From NCBI RefSeq assembly GCF_046098205.1, contig NZ_JBJURJ010000002.1, positions 248,001 through 312,000 on the forward strand: DNA of 64,000 nt, in the 5' to 3' direction. The DNA comes from Paenibacillus_AR mesotrionivorans. Lineage in GTDB: Bacteria > Bacillota > Bacilli > Paenibacillales > NBRC-103111. The position numbers and the translations under genes are program-made. The notes under the pieces are model-generated. The model did no database searches and was not told the origin of the DNA. It saw only the letters and a program-made list of their open reading frames with translations. Shown here piece by piece: positions 32,958 to 42,335 of this stretch. Numbering within the stretch: the stretch's first letter is position 1; each line of letters begins with the position of its first letter.

Positions 32958-35900
32958 TTACTGCTGCTGTTCCAAAACCTGCATAAACCGGTAGATCAGC
33001 GTGGCCGCTTCTCCCCGCAGGGTTTCACTATCCGGAACAAAATAGTCAGCGCTTCTCCCTTGAATCAATTGGAGGAGCTTGGCGGCATACACATCGTGAT
33101 GCGCCCACCCGCCGATTTGCTCCGAATCCTTAAATTGCTCCGCTTGGCGGATCTGCTCCGCTGTCGGCTCCTGATGCTCTGTCGTGCGGTAGGCCCGCAT
33201 AACCATGGCCGTCATCTCTTCCCGGGTAACCACCCGGCCCGGCTCAAACTCGGTTTCGCTGACGCCCTTGACAATCCCGGCCTGTCTGGCTGCCGCAATG
33301 TACGGGGCAAACCAATCCCCGTCCTTCACATCCGTGAAGTCGGCTGTAACAGCGGCTGCCGGAAGGTTCATCACCTTGGTGATAATCGTGGCGAACTCCG
33401 CTCTGGTAATACCCATGTTCGGGTTGAAATTGCCCGCGGCATCCCCATCCAGAATCTGCCGCGCAGCCAACAGCTCCACAACCTGCTTGGACCAATGCCC
33501 CTTCAGGTCCGGAAAGCTTTTGCTCAGCTCCATCACGGCCACCTTGCCGGGTTTGCTCATATTCACGGTCACGAAGCTGCCGGACTTGTCCACGGTACCG
33601 CCTAGATACACCCATTTCCTGGCGCCTTCGTCATAGACGAACACACCAAGGTGATCCTCATTAACGGCTTTGGTTTTGTCATAAGAAACGCGGATCTGGC
33701 CGCTTTTGCCTGCCGCATCCCCCGTAAAGGATATTTCATACACACCGCTTAGCCGCTTCATTTCCTTGTCCGCAGGTTCTTCCGCCGGGGAAGCGGAGGC
33801 CTTGACTTGGATGTAATCCTGGCCCTCCAGAACCGTAATCTCCTTAGCCGGCTCCGGGGTTTTCGGAGTTTCGCCGGCTGTCTTCTCCGGCTGGGTGGAA
33901 TCATCATCGGAGGTATACACCTGAACAGTCCGCTTCTTCACAGCTTTATTGCCAGCCAGGTCAGAGACTGTATAGGTCACGGTGTAGATGCCTGCCTTTG
34001 CGGTATTGACCTCACCCGTAATGATAATCTTGCCTGTAATGTCCCCTTCCAGATTGTCCGACGCGGTTGCCCCATACTCCGTATAGCGGCCGTTAAGGGG
34101 AATATTGATGGTTTGTTTACCGGTTATGACAAGCTCCGGTACGATGGTATCCCGGTTAAGCTCCCCGTAAATCCGGTTGACGATGGAGTTGAATGCCTGC
34201 TCCATATCCCGGTAATCCACATAACGGTCATCCGGCCGTGCGGTTCTTCCATCCAGAAGATCCCGGGCGGTATCATTTTTGTATTCCGCATTAAAGGAAT
34301 TATATGTGCCGTATTCCCCCAGATCCAGATCCTCGTCCTCCAGAATGGTCAGAACCTCACGGAGGGTAATACCAGGCTCATTGATCAGCTTGGTGAGCTC
34401 CTCGCGCTTCTGCTCCACCGTCAGCTCCATTACCGAATAGATGCTCAGGTGATTGGTGAGGATCTCAACCGTACCCAGGCCCTTCAGATATTTACTCCGC
34501 ACGTACTCCCACTTGCCGGTGCCCGGGTTGAAGTAGAAGGACATCAGGGCCTTGTCACCCTTTATTGCCCCCACTGCAATTCTCAGGGCAATATCCTGCT
34601 GGGAGGTAAAGTTTGTAATCTCCTCATCACGGATCAGATTTCCCTGATCATCCTCTTCAATCACTCTCATTTTGAAGTCAAATACCCTGTTTTCATAAAT
34701 CCGCATGGATTCATGAATGCTGCTGACCGCCTCCACCATCTCATGATTGGCCGGATCGGCAGTATTCACCTGCTCGGCAACCAGCTGCAGTCTGGCATTG
34801 GCCCCCAAACCGGCTGTATCCACCGCATCAACGGGGATCAGGATAGACGTGTTTTGGGTTTCGAATTGGATATTGACGCCCGCTTTTTTGGCATGCTCCA
34901 GCTGCTTTTTGCTGATGCTCACCTTGATCGGATTGGCCGTGGTCACCTCATCCTCCACGATAATGCGCACGGAGGGTTCTCCGGTTTCCTTGGCGCCCTC
35001 TACAGCATCCTCCCATACGGAATCCGTTACCTTCTCATCATCCTCGGCTACAATGGTGGCATCCTTGGACACTTGCTTTTCCACTACGCGGATGGTTCTT
35101 TCCACCATTCCCTCATTGCCTGATTGGTCAACTGCCTTATAGGTAAGGGTATACAGGCCTGCCTTCTTGGTATTGAAGTACCCTTGAATCACAACCTGGC
35201 CGGTCAGGTCCCCGTCGGTATCATCCAGGGCCGTAAAGCCTTTTTCCACATAAAGAGCGCCTAATTCCAGAACAACCTCAGCATCACCCTTCAGCGTGAT
35301 AACGGGTGCCGTAATATCGGCCATCACCCGGATGACGAACACCTTGGTTTCTACTGCAGAACCCTTCCGAACCGTGGCGGTCAGCGTAACGGCCGTGTTC
35401 TCCAGAGGCGGATGCACCAGAATTCCGTCTTCGCCGATCATGTCCTTATTGCTGCTCTCCCAGGTCACCGACACTCCTTCCTCCAGCTCCGCCGGAAGGA
35501 ATACATCCTTGGTCACCCGATCCTTGTGATTGCCCTTCTGATAAACAATCTCCAGCGTATCCAGGCTGTTCTTCACCGTTTCCACATCGTTATCAATGGT
35601 GAAGCTCACCGTTGAGGTGTTGCCGTAGGCATCCTCAGCCACCAGGGTGTAGCTTCCATTCTTTGCAACGGTGCTTCCGCTGGCAAATGGCATCCCGTTC
35701 AGTAAAGCCTTCCCGTCACTGATGGTAATGCTTCTGTATTCCTTGTAAATCCCGCCTTCCTCCACACCCTGAATGAGAGGCGGTGTTCTGTCCACAATCA
35801 CCTTCTTCTCACTTGCGGGGGAAATATTGCCTGCGCGGTCAATGATATACACCCTGTATTCGCCATCCTGGGGCGGCGCCTGGATCGTATCCGCATTTCC

Positions 35901-38900
35901 CGCTGTTTTGTGCATGGTATCCCCTTCAGTAAACACCTCTGTACCCGGCGGTGCCAGCCAAATGGTGTCTGTAGGATCGCCTGTACCGCGGATATTCACG
36001 GTGTGCCCGTCCATCCCGGCAATGATTTTATCCTCCGCCAGAATATCGTTTTGAGTGTCCGGGGCGGATTTGTCCAGATGTACAATTTTGGTAACCGTCG
36101 TTTCATTTCCGGAACGGTCAATCACCTTCACACTGATTTCATAAACGCCTTCCACATCAATCACAAAAGGCTCGGTATACGGTACAAAACCCTCCATACC
36201 GGTGAAGGTGTAATACACTTGTGCATAGGTTGCCTCGGTTACCGATCCGTTGTCTGTTTCCTTCCGGATGGACACGGTATAATCTCCGTTGCTGTATTCC
36301 TTGTCCGGATGAAGGAGCAGGGTGGGGAACACATGAAGCTCTCGGTTGATGGCTACAGTTTGGTGGGCCGCCGGGCTTTCATTGCCGGCGAGGTCGAAGC
36401 TTTTGGCCTCCAAGGTCACGGTTCCGGTTCTGGACACGGTGACCGGCCCTGTATAAACCACCCATTCACCGATCTCGTCTCCATACACCTGGCGGGTTAC
36501 CGTGTAGGCAATCCCGGATCCCGCATCCGAACCGGGCGTTACGGTGAAGATAAAATCCTGGTTGTAAAAATCGCGATCCGGCATCCTGGTGATAACCGGC
36601 TCTTCAGGCGCTTGTTTATCGATATTGGTTATTTCGATGGTGTTGATGCTTTCATTGCCGGCTGCGTCCTTGGCATATACCGTGTATATTCCATTCTCCT
36701 GGACCGTGAAGAACCCTTCAAAGGAATTTCCCTGGGTTTGGAAAGCGGCCGCAGTTACTTCCCCGTACGCATATTTGGTCACGGAGATACCGGTGCCTGT
36801 TCCGTCATGGATGGAGGCCGCAACTGTCACATTCCCGTTGGTCCAGTCTACGGTGCTTGCTGTCAATGCCGCAATCGAGGGAGGAGTTGTATCCAGCAGC
36901 AGGGTCTCTCCTTGTGGAGCAGAAGAGTTACCGGCTCCGTCTACAGAACGGAGATGCACGGTGATGCTGCCATCCTGAAATCCGCTCAGATTCAGCTTAT
37001 CAGAACCAAGTGACCATTTGCCGTCGGCATCCGCGCTCACCTGCTTCACGATTTTATTCCCGGCGCTGTCCTCCAGCGCAATCTCCACAACAGCAAGCTG
37101 CTCGGCGCTGCCCGACAGGCCAACGGCTGTTTTCTCCAGGCCGTTAATCATGCCGTCTTTGCCAACCGGCTTGTCCAAGGTGGGGGTTAAGGGAGGTGTG
37201 GTATCCTTCTCTACAATATCTGTGGCCGGATTGCCTTGGTTACCCGAAGCATCCACCAAATATACGTGTAAGGTGACCATGCCGTCAGCCAATCCACTGG
37301 TGTTAATCCCCGTTACAAGCTGGTCGGCTGCCGTAATGGTTCCTGTTCCGGTGACCGGTGTTCCGCCTTTATTGCTGGTAAGCGTGTAGTGGAACACCGC
37401 TCCCAACTCAGCCCCGGAGAAACGGAAGGAAACCGCGGGCGCATACGTGCTGTTGATCACATTCTGATCGATCAGGGCTGTGTAGCCTGCCGGTGCCACA
37501 GTATCCTGCACAGTTATGATGCGGCTTATTGTAGCGGTGTTTCCCGCCGCATCGGTTACGCTGTAGGTCAGCGTGTACGTTCCCGGCACAGCCGTATTTA
37601 CCGTTCCTGTAACCTGTATGTTCTGCGTGACATTGCCGTCCACAAGGTCCGCAGCCGACACACCCGCCAAGGGGTCAAAGCTGCTGCCTGCTTCAATGGT
37701 TGCGGCAGCTGCACCGCTAATGGACGGCGCTGTCCGGTCGGCTACCGTTACCTTACGGGTTACGGTAATAGTTCCCCCGTCCCCATCCGCTACGCTATAG
37801 GTGAGTGTGTATGTGCCCGGCACAGCCGTGTTTACATTGCCTGTTACCTGCAGGGTTGCCGTAATGTCAGCCCCCAAAGCGTCTGTCGCAGTTACTCCGG
37901 ACAGCGCATCGAAGGTTCCGCCCGCTTCTATCGTTGTATCTGCAGCACCGTTAATGGCGGTAGCGGCAATATAGAAGGTGAGCTCCTTCAGCGTGGAGGT
38001 TACACCCGTATCATCCATCAGGTACACCTTCAGGGTGTGCGCTCCGGGAGTTAAGCCGTGGGGGATGGTGTAGGTATATTGGAAGTCCTTGTTTTCCCCC
38101 TTAAGCACAATCACCGTTCCCAGCACTTGACTAAGATCATCACGGTCATCCACAATGGCGACAATATCCATCTCGGTTCCTACATCATCATTGTTTCCGG
38201 CTTTGCCGCCGATAATGACTTCATCTCCGGACTTGAAGGTTTCCCCATCAACCTCGGGGGAAAAGGTGGGGTCCGACAGAATCGGCGCTTCGTTTTTGGG
38301 TCCTACGCCGATAATGGTCGAGATAGAACGGGACTTCCCGGCGTCTACGGAAACCGGGTCATACCAGGCCGCTGCCGCCGTATCCTTGGATGTAACAATT
38401 TCTCCGATCTTCGATTCATGCTCAGCCCAGGACATGCGAGGATTATCGTCCCAGCTTAGAGTTATATCGTTCCACATGCCTACCCACAGGGCATCCGCCT
38501 TGGTTACATGCATCGTATCCTTAAAGAAGGCGGAAACCTGAAAGCCTTGATCGAAATTTCGCCATCCGTTGGGAACCAATTCAAAGGGAGAACCGTCATT
38601 CTTGTCAATTTTGGTATCCCAATAAATGAAAGTGCCCATATTTTGAGGAGTGTTCTTCAGGTTTTCCATCTTCATTTCAACCTTCATGTACCCTCCCTCC
38701 AGCGTCGCATTGACAATGGAGAGCATCAAGGTGTACCGGGCTACTCCGGGATCGACTCTTGACATGCGGATGACATTATTGCTGACTGCAAACTCTTCAA
38801 TTTCAAGGTTGTACCAGCTTCGTTTTCCATGGTCATCCTGCACATCAATATTGGAGGTAGAGCTAGTTTCGCCATTATAAAATGCCAATTTGGGTCCGCT

Positions 38901-39116
38901 TGGCGTATTGAGCATGACCGCATATCTGCCGTCCTCATCCATGGTCACGGTAATTTTGGTGGACTTGATCTGCTTCTTGGCAGTTGTATCCGCCGTTACA
39001 CTCACCGTATCCAGGATGACTGCGTGCGCCGGTTTGGCCCACCCTCCCATCACCGCAAATAGGACCATTAGCCCTAAAAGACTAATGATTGCTCCTCTGG
39101 TGTAGCTTCTGTTCAT
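32958..39116 (-). CDS. 2052-residue S-layer-anchored multidomain surface protein
   Basis: Signal peptide (LLGLMVLFAVMGGWAKPAHA). Residues about 33-275 form an unassigned beta-rich N-terminal domain. About 280-1250: tandem immunoglobulin-like domains recognised by phrases such as DGSITVHLRSVDGAGNSS and TYTLTYSVTDAAGN, including two DUF5011/HYR-like repeats (about 390-540). Further DUF5011-type repeats lie near 1269-1340 and 1655-1720 (TASDNLEGDITGKIIITG). From about 1865 three SLH domains end the protein (FPDLKGHWSKQ, ITRAEFATI; VTREEMTAM; LRGEAATLI), which bind pyruvylated secondary cell-wall polymer. No catalytic domain is evident, so a structural or adhesive role is likely. The ATG follows AGGGGAG. 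Monocistronic. Confidence 0.92.
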   Translation of the reverse strand: MNRSYTRGAIISLLGLMVLFAVMGGWAKPAHAVILDTVSVTADTTAKKQIKSTKITVTMDEDGRYAVMLNTPSGPKLAFYNGETSSTSNIDVQDDHGKRSWYNLEIEEFAVSNNVIRMSRVDPGVARYTLMLSIVNATLEGGYMKVEMKMENLKNTPQNMGTFIYWDTKIDKNDGSPFELVPNGWRNFDQGFQVSAFFKDTMHVTKADALWVGMWNDITLSWDDNPRMSWAEHESKIGEIVTSKDTAAAAWYDPVSVDAGKSRSISTIIGVGPKNEAPILSDPTFSPEVDGETFKSGDEVIIGGKAGNNDDVGTEMDIVAIVDDRDDLSQVLGTVIVLKGENKDFQYTYTIPHGLTPGAHTLKVYLMDDTGVTSTLKELTFYIAATAINGAADTTIEAGGTFDALSGVTATDALGADITATLQVTGNVNTAVPGTYTLTYSVADGDGGTITVTRKVTVADRTAPSISGAAAATIEAGSSFDPLAGVSAADLVDGNVTQNIQVTGTVNTAVPGTYTLTYSVTDAAGNTATISRIITVQDTVAPAGYTALIDQNVINSTYAPAVSFRFSGAELGAVFHYTLTSNKGGTPVTGTGTITAADQLVTGINTSGLADGMVTLHVYLVDASGNQGNPATDIVEKDTTPPLTPTLDKPVGKDGMINGLEKTAVGLSGSAEQLAVVEIALEDSAGNKIVKQVSADADGKWSLGSDKLNLSGFQDGSITVHLRSVDGAGNSSAPQGETLLLDTTPPSIAALTASTVDWTNGNVTVAASIHDGTGTGISVTKYAYGEVTAAAFQTQGNSFEGFFTVQENGIYTVYAKDAAGNESINTIEITNIDKQAPEEPVITRMPDRDFYNQDFIFTVTPGSDAGSGIAYTVTRQVYGDEIGEWVVYTGPVTVSRTGTVTLEAKSFDLAGNESPAAHQTVAINRELHVFPTLLLHPDKEYSNGDYTVSIRKETDNGSVTEATYAQVYYTFTGMEGFVPYTEPFVIDVEGVYEISVKVIDRSGNETTVTKIVHLDKSAPDTQNDILAEDKIIAGMDGHTVNIRGTGDPTDTIWLAPPGTEVFTEGDTMHKTAGNADTIQAPPQDGEYRVYIIDRAGNISPASEKKVIVDRTPPLIQGVEEGGIYKEYRSITISDGKALLNGMPFASGSTVAKNGSYTLVAEDAYGNTSTVSFTIDNDVETVKNSLDTLEIVYQKGNHKDRVTKDVFLPAELEEGVSVTWESSNKDMIGEDGILVHPPLENTAVTLTATVRKGSAVETKVFVIRVMADITAPVITLKGDAEVVLELGALYVEKGFTALDDTDGDLTGQVVIQGYFNTKKAGLYTLTYKAVDQSGNEGMVERTIRVVEKQVSKDATIVAEDDEKVTDSVWEDAVEGAKETGEPSVRIIVEDEVTTANPIKVSISKKQLEHAKKAGVNIQFETQNTSILIPVDAVDTAGLGANARLQLVAEQVNTADPANHEMVEAVSSIHESMRIYENRVFDFKMRVIEEDDQGNLIRDEEITNFTSQQDIALRIAVGAIKGDKALMSFYFNPGTGKWEYVRSKYLKGLGTVEILTNHLSIYSVMELTVEQKREELTKLINEPGITLREVLTILEDEDLDLGEYGTYNSFNAEYKNDTARDLLDGRTARPDDRYVDYRDMEQAFNSIVNRIYGELNRDTIVPELVITGKQTINIPLNGRYTEYGATASDNLEGDITGKIIITGEVNTAKAGIYTVTYTVSDLAGNKAVKKRTVQVYTSDDDSTQPEKTAGETPKTPEPAKEITVLEGQDYIQVKASASPAEEPADKEMKRLSGVYEISFTGDAAGKSGQIRVSYDKTKAVNEDHLGVFVYDEGARKWVYLGGTVDKSGSFVTVNMSKPGKVAVMELSKSFPDLKGHWSKQVVELLAARQILDGDAAGNFNPNMGITRAEFATIITKVMNLPAAAVTADFTDVKDGDWFAPYIAAARQAGIVKGVSETEFEPGRVVTREEMTAMVMRAYRTTEHQEPTAEQIRQAEQFKDSEQIGGWAHHDVYAAKLLQLIQGRSADYFVPDSETLRGEAATLIYRFMQVLEQQQ

Positions 39117-39379
39117 CCGCTTCTCCCCTTGCTTTCGTTTTTCTTCCCTCAGAGCTCACAGCACCTAAACTAAAATAATTATAAAACAGACTGATCTCTC
39201 TATGTTATAGCATCAAAAATAGCGCCAGTCTAACAAATTTAGATCAATTTCGATTCAAATTTAGGAAAAATTTGTCGAATATAGTCGGAACTGCGGAATA
39301 CAATCAAGTAGAGGAGGCATCCTAGCTCACGTTGGGGGCTCCCACCTAGAGATAACGCCCATGCTGGGCGTACGCGCAA

Positions 39380-39410
39380 AAAAAACGGCCTGCCGCGCAA
39401 GCCGTTTTTT
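39380..39410. terminator. Terminator after the ParM-like gene
   Basis: AAAAAACGGC pairs with GCCGTTTTTT around an 11-base loop. In the rest of 39117-39437 I see an AT-rich stretch with a TATAAT-like box (minus strand, near 39180) that may serve the SLH gene, and no gene. Confidence 0.8.
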
Positions 39411-39437
39411 GCGTTTCTATTTTTTTGTTTTGCTTGG

Positions 39438-40526
39438 TTAGGCCTTCTGCACCGCAGTTTTGCTCTTCGCCAGCTTGTAATAGCCGTATACGTTCAGCAG
39501 CTCGCTTTCGTCAGCGAAGCGCAGCTTCAAGCTGCCCGCAGCGGCCTGGAGGTACGGCTTTAATGCCGCCGCGCCCCCTCCAATGACATAGAAGCATTGG
39601 ATATCGGGAACCTTCTTCCAGCGTTTTTTGATCAGCTCCACCATACGGTTGGCCGCCCGGGTAAAGTACATATCCACAATGGGCTTGATATCCGTTTGCC
39701 CCTCCCCCATTCGCCGGATGGTGAATTCACGGGCTTTGATCCGCTGGGCCAGCTTGGAGCGGCTGGGGAACCGGTAGCCGTACTGGTCCTCCACCTCACG
39801 AATGATCATATCCATGTAGTGGGCCAAGCCGATTTGCTCTCCGGTGCTGAACTGGTTGTCGATATTCATCCGTTTGATCAAGGGAAAATCCGTGGTCAGG
39901 GCGCCGATTTCACAAACCCCGATAGTGCCGTGGTACAGCTCCTCATCACGGATTTGCAGGGAATCGTGAGTGGCCATGTGGAATACCGCTGCCGCACCCT
40001 CAATGGATACAATGGCCCGTCTTACGATAACCTTCACCTTGCGGTTGCGCAGCCGGGGAGTGGTGAGAAAGGTCACCTCATGCTCTCCCACCAGCCGTTC
40101 CTCGAAGCTTCTGTTATACCGGGAAAAAGCCCTCACCGGCAAACCTGTGCCCAGGACATATTCCACCTCGTCATACCCCTGGTAGCCGCTCTGGCTGGCA
40201 GAGCCTGTAGCAACACCGGCATAAGCAAGTGCGGTCAGCGCCACAATCAGGGACTGATCGGATAGAGCCTTGTTATCCATATCCTCCAGCTCCGTATTAT
40301 CCTCATTCTCCATGGCCAAAAGGCCTACGAAAGAGCGCTCCCCGTTTTTTGCCAGCTTGGGGCTATGCACGATTACATCCAAGGCCTTTAACGGCTGATC
40401 CTCCTCCTGCAGAATATGGCGCTCAAAGCCGGGCGCCACTACGTTGGGAACCAGAAGAGGCTCTCCTCCCCCATCCAGCACAAGCTTGATGCTGTCATTC
40501 CCCAGATCCAGGCCAGCCACTTTCAT
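39438..40526 (-). CDS. ParM/StbA-like actin-family ATPase
   Basis: 362 residues of the actin fold. Phosphate-1 loop KVAGLDLGNDSIKLV, the region YVLGTGLPVRAFSRY, phosphate-2 like TIGVCEIGALTTDFPLI, and the adenosine loop FYVIGGGAAALKPYL. This is the ParM/StbA and archaeal-actin-like (ALP N-terminal) type that segregates plasmids by filament growth. No ParR or centromere repeat is evident nearby, and the neighbours are chromosomal. ATG 40526 follows AGGGGGA. Divergent from the peptidase-bactofilin pair. A cytoskeletal role is inferred; a plasmid remnant is possible. Confidence 0.85.
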   Translation of the reverse strand: MKVAGLDLGNDSIKLVLDGGGEPLLVPNVVAPGFERHILQEEDQPLKALDVIVHSPKLAKNGERSFVGLLAMENEDNTELEDMDNKALSDQSLIVALTALAYAGVATGSASQSGYQGYDEVEYVLGTGLPVRAFSRYNRSFEERLVGEHEVTFLTTPRLRNRKVKVIVRRAIVSIEGAAAVFHMATHDSLQIRDEELYHGTIGVCEIGALTTDFPLIKRMNIDNQFSTGEQIGLAHYMDMIIREVEDQYGYRFPSRSKLAQRIKAREFTIRRMGEGQTDIKPIVDMYFTRAANRMVELIKKRWKKVPDIQCFYVIGGGAAALKPYLQAAAGSLKLRFADESELLNVYGYYKLAKSKTAVQKA

Positions 40527-40773
40527 TATGTATTCCCCCTGACAGGTCATTAAAATTCCCGGACCGTACCATGTAGTCCATTGGTTAGAATTTCTATTTT
40601 TTATGCCAAAATCCTCCGGGACTATGGAATCATTTTCTAATTATTATTCAAAATATGCAGGTTTTCGGCATTTTTTGACGAACTTCAACTCTTAAAAGTC
40701 TACATCACTTGCGGACCGGGCCTGCCCGGCGAGATGCCGGCGCAGCGGTTAAACTACCATCAGGAGAACGTTC

Positions 40774-41763
40774 ATGAAAGCAAAACTGCAGCTGAAGCAC
40801 TACACCGTCATGCTCATCCGCGATCCCCGCCAATCCGTGCTGCGGCTGCGTATCCCGGTTTTGGCCATGGTTGCCGTCCCTCTGCTGTTTGGAGCCGTAT
40901 GCTCTTGGGCCTATTTGTCCACCTACCATGCCTTCTCCGCCAAACGGACCAGCCATGAGCTGCAAACGGTGCTGAACGAACAAACCCGGATCTATGAGAG
41001 CAATGTGTCGGGACGGGATACAACCATCGACCATCTTCAAGAGGAGCTGCTGCGGCTGTCCCAGCAAGCCGGGGAGCTGGACCAGAGGATGGAGGAAATC
41101 CGCAAGCTGGAGGAGGAAATGCAGCGGTTGGTCGGACTGGGCGGCGGTTCAGGAGGGCAGGCCGGAGTCCTGCCGAAGGACGAAGATTCCGCGGGTATAG
41201 GCGGCTCCAGCAGAGCCGTAACCGACCAGGACACAGATGAGCTCATCGCCCAAACCACCGAGCATTACAATACCATTTTCGACTCCATGGAATCCTTGTA
41301 CACCCAGTTAAGCGAGACCAAAATCCGGGTAGTGGAGCAGCAGCTCCGTCTGGCCCACATACCCAGCATCTGGCCGGTGGAATCCCGGACCATCACCTCC
41401 CCCTTCGGCATGCGTCGGGACCCCTTTACCTTCTCCATGGTCTATCACAGCGGTCTGGACATTGGAGCCAAAACAGGTACTCCGGTCCACGCAACGGCAG
41501 ACGGAAAGGTAAGCAGCACGGGCAATGATTCCTATCATGGCAACAACATTGTGATCGACCACGGTAACGGCCTCAAAACGTGGTTCATGCATTTGAGCAA
41601 AATCGGAGTGGAGAAGGGGGAAGAAATAACGAAGGGTCAGGAAATCGGGCTTGTGGGCTCCACGGGAAGAAGCACAGGTCCCCACCTCCATTACGAGGTG
41701 CTGAAGGATAATAAAAGCGTTGATCCCAACACCTATCTAAAGGGTACGCGAAAGGAAGAATAA
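40774..41763 (+). CDS. Membrane-anchored M23 peptidase (LytM) with coiled coil
   Basis: 329 residues. One N-terminal membrane segment (LRIPVLAMVAVPLLFGAVCSW), a coiled coil about 75-125 rich in Glu/Leu (HLQEELLRLSQQAGELDQRM), a linker, then a LytM domain from about 205. Zinc motif HSGLDIGA supplies H and D, HLSKIGVEKGEEITKG follows, and GPHLHYEV gives the HxH. The catalytic residues are present, so it is probably an active endopeptidase cutting peptidoglycan cross-links. The next gene, bactofilin, begins 2 bases after its stop. This pairing is known to shape cells, for instance in Helicobacter and Caulobacter-type systems. Confidence 0.9.
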   Translation: MKAKLQLKHYTVMLIRDPRQSVLRLRIPVLAMVAVPLLFGAVCSWAYLSTYHAFSAKRTSHELQTVLNEQTRIYESNVSGRDTTIDHLQEELLRLSQQAGELDQRMEEIRKLEEEMQRLVGLGGGSGGQAGVLPKDEDSAGIGGSSRAVTDQDTDELIAQTTEHYNTIFDSMESLYTQLSETKIRVVEQQLRLAHIPSIWPVESRTITSPFGMRRDPFTFSMVYHSGLDIGAKTGTPVHATADGKVSSTGNDSYHGNNIVIDHGNGLKTWFMHLSKIGVEKGEEITKGQEIGLVGSTGRSTGPHLHYEVLKDNKSVDPNTYLKGTRKEE

Positions 41764-41765
41764 CC

Positions 41766-42212
41766 ATGTTCAGCAAAAAGAAAACGGCAGGTACCAACCC
41801 CGACGCCATGGATACGGTCATAGGAGAGGGGAGTGTGTTCGAAGGGAAGATCCGCTCCCAGGCAGGGGTGCGGATTGAAGGCACCATCCACGGGGATGTG
41901 GAAAGTGCAGGAGATGTGGTCATCGGTGAAAAGGGGATTGTGAAGTCCAACATTCATGCGCGGAATGTGGTGATTGCCGGGGCAGTCCACGGCAATGTGA
42001 CCGCCAAGGAGAGCTTGACCATTCTGACCAGCGGGCAGTTGAACGGAAACTCCAGCGCCTCCCGTCTGGTGGTCAACGAAGGAGCCGTCTTTAACGGCGG
42101 CAGCCGTATGGAGAGCAAGGCGCCGGAAGGTCTGGAGCTCCCCTCCGTGCCGCAGGAAAAGGCGCCCCCGTCCATGATGGGCAGCGCCTTCGGCGATTCA
42201 ATCGCCATGTAA
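41766..42212 (+). CDS. Bactofilin
   Basis: 148 residues. The central beta-helix repeat is clear: VFEGKIRSQAGVRIEGTIHG, DVVIGEKGIVKSNIHARNVV, IAGAVHGNVTAKESLTILTS, with flexible charged ends. Bactofilins polymerise without nucleotide and scaffold wall enzymes; the preceding M23 peptidase, with which it is almost contiguous, is the likely partner. Two palindromic CCCCCAAAAGT repeats follow the stop directly. Confidence 0.92.
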   Translation: MFSKKKTAGTNPDAMDTVIGEGSVFEGKIRSQAGVRIEGTIHGDVESAGDVVIGEKGIVKSNIHARNVVIAGAVHGNVTAKESLTILTSGQLNGNSSASRLVVNEGAVFNGGSRMESKAPEGLELPSVPQEKAPPSMMGSAFGDSIAM

Positions 42213-42216
42213 AGGG

Positions 42217-42265
42217 CCCCCAAAAGTACCCGGACTGCGCTTCAGAGCTTCGCTTCACTTTTGGG
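42217..42265. repeat. CCCCCAAAAGT palindromic repeat, copy 2
   Basis: CCCCCAAAAGT, inner CGGACTGCGCTTCAGAGC-type core, ACTTTTGGG. It begins 5 bases after the bactofilin stop. Confidence 0.8.
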
Positions 42266-42284
42266 ATTTTGGTTTCCGGGGGCA

Positions 42285-42335
42285 CCCCCAAAAGTACCCG
42301 GACTACGCTTCAGAGCTTCGCTTCACTTTTGGGGG
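42285..42335. repeat. CCCCCAAAAGT palindromic repeat, copy 3 (overlaps ABC gene end)
   Basis: Same arms as the sdhB copy and nearly identical to copy 2, 20 bases after it. Its right half (42310-42335) is read as the last eight codons and stop of the ABC exporter. Confidence 0.8.

Noticed and set aside
33807..35123. Long plus-strand open frame opposite the SLH protein
   Set aside because: Antisense to well-supported Ig-like and SLH domains; composition is that of a mirror frame.
39438..40526. Integrated plasmid partition locus
   Set aside because: No ParR-like gene, centromere repeats, replication gene or integrase is seen near the actin gene, so integration is not supported.
42217..42335. 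Palindromic repeats as ordinary terminators
   Set aside because: Arms end in G or C runs without a following U run; the family is also conserved in the loop, which terminators are not.
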